From CSP1-8 sp049688015 (GTDB lineage Bacteria; Desulfobacterota; Deferrimicrobia; Deferrimicrobiales; Deferrimicrobiaceae): a stretch of DNA of 6,212 nucleotides. Every line of letters begins with the position of its first letter. Positions within the stretch are counted from its first letter, which is position 1. This document shows positions 1-3,621 of the stretch, one piece after another. Location: the NCBI GenBank assembly GCA_049688015.1, contig JBAVJZ010000139.1:1-6212 (forward strand), given 5' to 3'. A program made the position numbers and the translations under genes. Under the pieces are notes generated by a model that did no database searches, was not told the origin of the DNA, and saw nothing but the letters and a program-made list of their open reading frames with translations.

Positions 1-31
1 CTGTCCGGTTTCGTCAGGTACCACCGGACAG
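1..31. repeat. Perfect 9-bp inverted repeat at the left edge
   Basis: Bases 1-9 (CTGTCCGGT) are exactly complementary to 23-31 (ACCGGACAG), with a 13-nt loop. The stem may continue left of the window because it begins at base 1. No T-run follows on the + strand, so it is not a classical intrinsic terminator for a gene to the left. It could be an operator, the end of a mobile element, or an RNA hairpin. The short arms recur just downstream (CTGTC at 41-45, GACAG at 55-59), allowing alternative pairings. What it belongs to cannot be decided from this window. Confidence 0.5.
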
Positions 32-67
32 GAGGGTGAACTGTCGGGGCAGATGACAGGCGCTATC

Positions 68-96
68 TTGGCAGTCCCGGTCGGCAGCGTTAAGAT
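68..96 (+). promoter_or_regulatory. Sigma70-type promoter of the Sel1-repeat gene
   Basis: A -35 box TTGGCA (68-73, 5 of 6 matches to TTGACA) is followed after exactly 17 nt by a -10 box TAAGAT (91-96, 4 of 6 matches to TATAAT). The predicted transcription start is near 103, giving a leader of about 85 nt before the ATG at 188. Placement makes the Sel1 gene independently transcribed from anything on the left. If correct, it also excludes the upstream in-frame ATG at 53 as the translation start. Called by eye. Confidence 0.55.
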
Positions 97-126
97 ACCT
101 GAAGGAAAGATCTACGCTTTCGTACG

Positions 127-162
127 GGCAAACCTCGATTGTCGGGACCGCCCGGATTTGCC
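127..162 (+). other. Stem-loop in the 5' leader of the Sel1-repeat gene
   Basis: GGCAAA (127-132) pairs with TTTGCC (157-162). Inside it CGGG (143-146) pairs with CCCG (151-154) around a 4-nt ACCG loop, leaving unpaired bases on the left side. The element ends 15 nt before the Shine-Dalgarno sequence, with a run of seven G (165-171) between. It has no conserved core that I can assign to a known riboswitch class. It may be only a leader hairpin. Confidence 0.35.
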
Positions 163-187
163 ACGGGGGGGAAAGCAGGGAGGAACG

Positions 188-1684
188 ATGAAGCACATGC
201 CTTTCTACAGGAGAGGGAAGACGTTGGACCGAAAAATGTGGGCAATTACGGTATTCCTTTTTGCGGGGATCCTTTTTCTGCCTTCCCTACCCAGAGCGGG
301 AGAGGTCGATCAACTTCAGACCAGAGCAAAGCTTGGCGAGATCAAGGCACAGGTGCAACTGGGGGAGAAATATTTTCGGGGAGAGGGAGTCCCGCAAAAT
401 TACACGGAAGCGTATCGATGGTTCGCAAAGGCCGCGGAACGGGGAAATCCCGAGGCGCAGCACCGTATCGGGCAAATGTATGGACAAGGAATCGGGGTGC
501 TCCGGGACGACGCCGAAGCCGTCAGGTGGTACTTTTTGAGCGCGGAGCAGGGATATCCCGAAGCGGAATACGATCTCGGGGAAATGTACATGAACGGCCG
601 CGGGGTTCTCCGGAATGAAGCGGAGGCGGCGAAGTGGTTCCGGAAGGCGGCGGAACGGGGGCACACGGAGGCACAGCACAGATTGGGATTGATGTACGCA
701 AACCGCCAGGGGGGACTGGGGAACGACGCGGAGGCGGCGAAGTGGTTCCGGAAGGCGGCGGAACGGGGGAACGCGGAGGCACAACGTGATCTCGGCATTC
801 TTTATTACAACGGTCGCGGCGTTCCGCGGGACTATGGCGAAGCGATGCGGTGGTACCGGAAAGCAGCCGAACAGGGCCTCGCGGACGCGCAGAACAAGCT
901 GGGTTTGATGTACCACGAAGGAAAAGGCGCTCCGCAGAATTACACCGAGGCACTGAAATGGCTGAATAAGGCAGCGGCAAACAAAAACGCGGCGGCGCAG
1001 AACAACCTCGGTCGGATATACGCGTCGGGAAGCGGTGTTGCCCGGGACGACGCCGAGGCCGTGCGGTGGTTCTCTTTGAGCGCAGAGCAGGGATTTCCTG
1101 CCGCGCAGTACGGCCTTGGCGTGATGTACGAGCAGGGCCGCGGCGTGCCAAAGGATGACGCTAAAGCTCTTTCGTGGTACCGGAAGGCGGCGGATCAGGG
1201 CTACGCAGGGGCGCAGACGAATCTCGGCATCATGTACTTCGATGGCAGGGGAACCCCCAGGAATTACGGCGAGGCGGCAAAATGGCTCCGAAAGGGTGCG
1301 GAACAGGGGGATCCGGCGGCGCAGACAAACCTCGGTTATCTCTACACCAGCGGCCTTGGTGTATCCCGGGACAACGCCGAAGCAGCCAAGTGGTACCGGA
1401 AGGCGGCGGATCAGGGGAATCCCGAGGCGCAAACCCGCCTCGGAGAACTTTATGAGAAGGGAGCGGGTGTTTCGCGGGATTACCCCGAATCAATAAATTG
1501 GTACCGGAAGGCCGCGGCACAAGGGTATGCGGAGGCGCAGAACCGACTGGGTTCCCTGTATGAACACGGGAAAGGCGTTCCCCAGGACATCAGGGAAGCC
1601 ATTCGTCTTTACCGGGCCGCGGCGGAGCGAGGGTCTCTGACGGCCCGGGAGAATCTGAAACGGCTGGAGTTGCTATACGAGTGA
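188..1684 (+). CDS. Secreted/periplasmic Sel1-repeat (TPR-like) protein, 12 repeats
   Basis: This 498-residue protein is almost entirely Sel1-like repeats, alpha-helical TPR-like hairpins that act as protein-binding scaffolds. Its partner is unknown. Residues 1-17 are basic, residues 18-35 form a hydrophobic stretch, and an Arg-Ala-Gly segment before GEVDQ resembles a signal-peptidase site, so export is likely. Residues 54-485 are twelve consecutive repeats of exactly 36 residues with no insertion or deletion, each near the pattern AQ-x3-LG-x-MY-x2-G-x-GV ... EA-x-x-WY-RKAAEQG. A 13-residue tail ends the protein. Repeat 4 lacks the G-x-G-V turn and repeat 6 ends in an aberrant AANKN segment. 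I chose the ATG at 188 because GGAGG (179-183) lies 4 nt before it; an in-frame ATG at 53 lies upstream of the likely promoter. The neighbouring - strand gene is convergent, with 11 bp between stops. Family assignment is secure; role is not. Confidence 0.93.
   Translation: MKHMPFYRRGKTLDRKMWAITVFLFAGILFLPSLPRAGEVDQLQTRAKLGEIKAQVQLGEKYFRGEGVPQNYTEAYRWFAKAAERGNPEAQHRIGQMYGQGIGVLRDDAEAVRWYFLSAEQGYPEAEYDLGEMYMNGRGVLRNEAEAAKWFRKAAERGHTEAQHRLGLMYANRQGGLGNDAEAAKWFRKAAERGNAEAQRDLGILYYNGRGVPRDYGEAMRWYRKAAEQGLADAQNKLGLMYHEGKGAPQNYTEALKWLNKAAANKNAAAQNNLGRIYASGSGVARDDAEAVRWFSLSAEQGFPAAQYGLGVMYEQGRGVPKDDAKALSWYRKAADQGYAGAQTNLGIMYFDGRGTPRNYGEAAKWLRKGAEQGDPAAQTNLGYLYTSGLGVSRDNAEAAKWYRKAADQGNPEAQTRLGELYEKGAGVSRDYPESINWYRKAAAQGYAEAQNRLGSLYEHGKGVPQDIREAIRLYRAAAERGSLTARENLKRLELLYE
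347..1642 (+). repeat. Tandem array of twelve 108-bp Sel1 coding repeats
   Basis: Twelve in-phase units of 108 bp encode the repeats above. Most have diverged at DNA level, but 620-661 and 728-769 (repeats 3 and 4) are identical over 42 nt at exactly one unit spacing, suggesting recent duplication or gene conversion. A longer order is also visible: repeat 2 (GGGACGACGCCGA from 504) recurs in repeat 7 (from 1044) exactly 540 bp later, and repeats 1 and 6 share PQNYTEA. This points to an older duplication of a five-repeat block. Confidence 0.85.
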
Positions 1685-1695
1685 CAATGAAAACG

Positions 1696-1944
1696 TCAAT
1701 CCTTGCCCGGTGGTTTGCATACCTTGCAGGGGATGTAACCTGCAACAAGAGCATCTTTGGCCGAATGGAAGATTGCCAGGTTCTCGGAACGGAATTTCCG
1801 TGCCCAACGGCATGATGGATAGTGGTACTTGTTCGAGTTGGCGGGAACTACGTACTTGCCATTCCCAGCGACGGCCTTCGCATAGAGGAAGGCAAACAGG
1901 ACAGCAGACGTTACGATCACCATATTCATAAGTCGGTTCATCAT
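1696..1944 (-). CDS. Small exported protein with Ada-like metal-binding fold (His-x3-Cys ... Cys-x2-Cys)
   Basis: The 82-residue product begins with a signal peptide (hydrophobic residues 8-22, likely cut after Ala-Val-Ala at 24-26). The mature part is one small domain with His41-x3-Cys45 and Cys73-x2-Cys76, in the contexts YHYPSC and GYIPCKVCKP. This matches the layout of the N-terminal zinc domain of Ada (YCRPSC ... GFRPCKRCRP), with the first Cys, the methyl acceptor in Ada, replaced by His. So it probably binds a metal but should not repair DNA methylphosphotriesters, and it is predicted to act outside the cytoplasm. The start is ATG 1944 or the adjacent ATG 1941, behind a run of seven G and no standard Shine-Dalgarno sequence. 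A TTG at 2004 is in frame but overlaps the likely -35 box. Function unknown; domain resemblance is from memory. Confidence 0.8.
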   Translation of the reverse strand: MMNRLMNMVIVTSAVLFAFLYAKAVAGNGKYVVPANSNKYHYPSCRWARKFRSENLAIFHSAKDALVAGYIPCKVCKPPGKD

Positions 1945-1975
1945 GCCCCCCCGTTGGAGGTTCACGGGTGGATGC

Positions 1976-2004
1976 AATGTATCCCCCGGGAAGAAGGATT
2001 GCAA
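1976..2004 (-). promoter_or_regulatory. Possible promoter of the small exported protein gene
   Basis: Read on the - strand, TTGCAA (1999-2004, 4 of 6 matches to the -35 consensus) is followed after 17 nt by TACATT (1976-1981, 4 of 6 matches to the -10 consensus). The predicted start near 1969 leaves a leader of about 25 nt before the ATG at 1944. Spacing is ideal, the boxes are mediocre. Confidence 0.35.
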
Positions 2005-2035
2005 GGGTCATTTCCGTTCGACCTTCCCCGGAACT

Positions 2036-2068
2036 CCTCCCTGCCGAACGTCTCCATAGGGAGGTTTT
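2036..2068 (+). terminator. Weak candidate intrinsic terminator or leader hairpin
   Basis: CCTCCCT (2036-2042) pairs perfectly with AGGGAGG (2058-2064) around a 15-nt loop, followed at once by TTTT (2065-2068). As a terminator it would stop + strand read-through from the Sel1 gene, which ends about 350 nt earlier with no terminator of its own. The T-run is short and the loop is large. Since it sits 23 nt before the ATG at 2092, it could instead be a leader structure of that ORF. Confidence 0.3.
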
Positions 2069-2091
2069 AGGTGAAGCGTTGAGGGCAAGAC

Positions 2092-2355
2092 ATGGATGAG
2101 CAAAAAAATCGTCCCCGTTACAGAACGACTGCATACGACGGGTATTTATCTCTTCCCCTTGCGGCTGCCTATCTCTGGCGTTCACGCAGAGGTTTGAGGG
2201 GGCGGCTTTCCCAAATTGTCTACTATCGACCGGATGGACGACAGATACTGTTCAAGAAAGCAGACTCTGGCTCCTGTAGGGAAACGTTTCGTGTCGATCC
2301 CGTAGATCTTGGCGCACCGGTGGAGAAGAAGAAGAAGAAGAAGAAGAAGAATTGA
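2092..2355 (+). CDS. Hypothetical basic protein with poly-lysine C-terminus
   Basis: An 87-residue ORF that I do not recognise. It is Arg/Lys-rich, has no signal peptide, Cys pair or membrane segment, and contains a segment SQIVYYRPDGRQILFKKAD that looks like two short beta strands around a turn. It ends Val-Glu, eight Lys, Asn. The eight Lys are all AAG codons and come from a (GAA)9 microsatellite. GAGGG (2080-2084) lies 7 nt before the ATG, a plausible ribosome binding site. The ORF fills most of the gap between the small exported protein gene and the tRNA terminator. Codon use is less GC-rich at third positions than in the neighbouring lon gene. It may be a genuine lineage-specific gene or a chance ORF. 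If it is not real, 1945-2415 holds only regulatory signals and the microsatellite. Confidence 0.45.
   Translation: MDEQKNRPRYRTTAYDGYLSLPLAAAYLWRSRRGLRGRLSQIVYYRPDGRQILFKKADSGSCRETFRVDPVDLGAPVEKKKKKKKKN
2325..2351 (+). repeat. (GAA)9 trinucleotide microsatellite
   Basis: Nine perfect GAA units in a row. In the frame of the ORF starting at 2092 they read as GAG followed by eight AAG (Lys) codons, then AAT and the stop. Unit gain or loss would change the number of lysines without shifting frame. Confidence 0.95.
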
Positions 2356-2368
2356 GGCAACCAGGGAA

Positions 2369-2403
2369 AGAAAAAGGGGTTGCGGCTTTAACCGTAACCC
2401 CTT
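2369..2403 (-). terminator. Intrinsic terminator of tRNA-Val
   Basis: On the - strand AAGGGGTT (complement of 2396-2403) pairs with AACCCCTT (complement of 2374-2381). A one-base mismatch and a further 3-bp CGG/CCG stem cap it with a 6-nt loop. The transcript then runs into a U-rich tract (complement of 2369-2375, mostly A on the + strand). The hairpin begins 12 nt past the CCA end of the tRNA, the expected place for a single-gene tRNA unit. No T-run exists on the + strand side, so it is directional. Confidence 0.85.
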
Positions 2404-2415
2404 GACTAAAAAAAG

Positions 2416-2491
2416 TGGTAGGCGGAACAGGACTTGAACCTGTGACCCTCGCCTTGTAAGGGCGATGCTCTACCAACTGAGCTATCCGCCC
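2416..2491 (-). tRNA. tRNA-Val, anticodon UAC
   Basis: The 76-nt cloverleaf is complete. Acceptor strand GGGCGGA (2485-2491) pairs with the 3' strand UCCGCCU (2420-2426). The D-stem is GCTC/GAGC with an AGTTGGTA loop. The anticodon stem TCGCC/GGCGA encloses loop CTTACAA, with anticodon UAC at 2456-2458, reading valine GUA and, depending on modification, other GUN codons. The T-arm is ACAGG-TTCAAGT-CCTGT. The discriminator is A and the CCA end is encoded (2416-2418). One oddity: the first acceptor pair is G1-U72, not the usual G1-C72. Its own promoter and terminator flank it. Confidence 0.97.
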
Positions 2492-2519
2492 GTCCGCGTT
2501 TTGTGGAACAGGGTTGCTT

Positions 2520-2549
2520 AACGTACCAAATCTCTTTTCCCCGTGTCAA
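2520..2549 (-). promoter_or_regulatory. Promoter of tRNA-Val
   Basis: Read on the - strand, a perfect -35 box TTGACA (2544-2549) is followed after 18 nt by TACGTT (2520-2525, 3 of 6 matches to the -10 consensus). Transcription would start about 20 nt before the mature tRNA 5' end at 2491, leaving a short leader for RNase P to remove. The -35 box lies about 25 bp from the divergent extended -10 element at 2572-2580, so the two promoters are back to back. Confidence 0.65.
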
Positions 2550-2571
2550 CGCGAATCCGACTTCCATCCTC

Positions 2572-2580
2572 TGCTACTAT
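2572..2580 (+). promoter_or_regulatory. Extended -10 element of the dehydrogenase-like gene
   Basis: TGC-TACTAT (2572-2580) is a TGn extended -10 motif with a 4 of 6 hexamer. No good -35 box lies 17 nt upstream, as is usual for extended -10 promoters. The expected start is about 2587-2588, which is the A of the likely start codon, implying a leaderless or nearly leaderless transcript. Confidence 0.4.
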
Positions 2581-2587
2581 GAACGCC

Positions 2588-3589
2588 ATGAAGATCGCCC
2601 TGCTCGGCGCAAAGGGATTCGTGGGACAGGTCGCGGCCCGGGAACTTGCCGGCCGGCCGGAGGTCCGGGACCTGCTTCTTGTGGACTACAACATCCGCGA
2701 GGCGAAAAAGTTCGCCAGGTCCCTGTCTCCGAAATGCCGGTGGGCGATGGCCGACGTCAGCCGGGTTCCCGATCTGGAGCGGTTCCTGGGAGATGTCGAC
2801 GCGGTGGCGAACGCCGCGGGTCCCTGCTCGGAATTCGAGAAAACGATCCTGCTCACGTGCGCCGGCTCAGGCCGGCCCGCAGCCAGCATCGGGGACAACG
2901 TTCTTTCCTCCGCCGACCGCCGGGAGATCCATGACGCCTTTCGCCGCGCGGGAGCGGGGGCCGTATCCGGGTGCGGAATGTATCCGGGGTGGACGGACCT
3001 GCTTGCGGCCCACTTCCACCCGAAAGGAAGCACTTGGAGCGACGGTACGGCCGCACACGAGGAAGGAAGGTTTTTCTTCTGCTCCCCGGACCGTTTCGGC
3101 GGCTACGCCTTCTTTCGCAGGTTCGTCGGCGAGATCGGACGTCCCACGAACGTCCCGTCCCGTGCCCCGGCCGGCCGTTACTTCGAAGCGGGGAGAGGGA
3201 CCGCGTTCGGCCTCCCGGAAGGGAAACCCGCCGGCCGTTGCAGGAGAATCATCGGCGGCCTCGGGCTGTTCGGTCCGGTGGGGAGGGAATTGTCCGCTGC
3301 GTTTCTGTTCTGGCTCCGCCGATCCTTACGGGCGGCGACGCGAGTGCCTGCCGCCGCTGCGGGCGTGTTCCCGGCAGGCGAGGCGCAAGGGCGTTTTGCG
3401 GCCGTCTCCGATCCCGAGGGAAGGCTTGCCGGAACGCTCCTGGCAGAAACCGTCCTTCTGCTGGGGCGGGAACGGGGGAAAGGAAAAGGCCTCCTGCCGC
3501 TTCCCGAAATCCTCGGGAAGGAGGAGGCCAAGCGAATCGCATCGTCCTGCACTGCAACCGTTACGGTTGACCCTCCGGAAAGGGCCTAA
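2588..3589 (+). CDS. Saccharopine dehydrogenase-like NAD(P)-binding protein
   Basis: The 333-residue protein opens with a Rossmann fold: beta strand MKIALLG, dinucleotide loop GAKGFVG (residues 7-13), and an acidic residue ending strand 2 (LLLVD, Asp33). It continues with the ANAAGP segment and the GCGMYPGWTDLLA segment typical of the saccharopine dehydrogenase/trans-acting enoyl reductase superfamily. The first half is convincing; the second half is more divergent and ends with a helix (AGTLLAETVLLLGRER) and a LLPLPEIL segment like other members. It is slightly shorter than I expect for the family (about 350-400). Substrate unknown: lysine metabolism is not implied by the fold. I chose ATG 2588 because it starts the first strand directly. 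ATG 2579 and GTG 2543 are in frame but lie in or upstream of the likely promoter. No Shine-Dalgarno sequence precedes any of them. The gene ends convergently with lon, with overlapping stop codons. Confidence 0.85.
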   Translation: MKIALLGAKGFVGQVAARELAGRPEVRDLLLVDYNIREAKKFARSLSPKCRWAMADVSRVPDLERFLGDVDAVANAAGPCSEFEKTILLTCAGSGRPAASIGDNVLSSADRREIHDAFRRAGAGAVSGCGMYPGWTDLLAAHFHPKGSTWSDGTAAHEEGRFFFCSPDRFGGYAFFRRFVGEIGRPTNVPSRAPAGRYFEAGRGTAFGLPEGKPAGRCRRIIGGLGLFGPVGRELSAAFLFWLRRSLRAATRVPAAAAGVFPAGEAQGRFAAVSDPEGRLAGTLLAETVLLLGRERGKGKGLLPLPEILGKEEAKRIASSCTATVTVDPPERA

Positions 3590-3621
3590 TGTCGTACCAC
3601 GTCCCCGTCCGACCCTTCCGG
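3575..3621. other. Bulged hairpin across the overlapping stop codons
   Basis: CCGGAA-A-GGG (3575-3584, one bulged A) is complementary to CCCTTCCGG (3613-3621). The 28-nt loop contains both stop codons of the convergent genes. It would form in either transcript. No U-rich tract follows on either strand, so it is at best a non-canonical bidirectional terminator or an RNA 3'-end protector. Confidence 0.3.

Noticed and set aside
126..175. Resemblance of GGGCAAACC ... GGGACCGC in the Sel1 leader to a c-di-GMP-I (GEMM) riboswitch
   Set aside because: The conserved GACGCAAAGCC core, the tetraloop-receptor arm and the second stem are absent. Only short G/C-rich strings match.
14..196. 60-codon - strand ORF at the left end
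   Set aside because: It has no recognisable feature, overlaps the Sel1 promoter and leader, and has no clear ribosome binding site role.
287..1432. A 381-codon open frame on the - strand opposite the Sel1 gene
   Set aside because: It shows a 36-residue periodicity only because it mirrors the Sel1 units; it is rich in Arg/Pro/Val and has no independent features.
1724..1745. 7-bp inverted repeat TTGCAGG/CCTGCAA as a terminator for the convergent genes
   Set aside because: It lies inside the coding part of the small exported protein, over the Cys73 codon, and no T-run follows on either strand.
3555..3569. Small perfect hairpin CAACCG-TTA-CGGTTG
   Set aside because: It is within the coding end of the dehydrogenase-like gene, has only 6 bp and is not followed by a T-run; it is probably chance.
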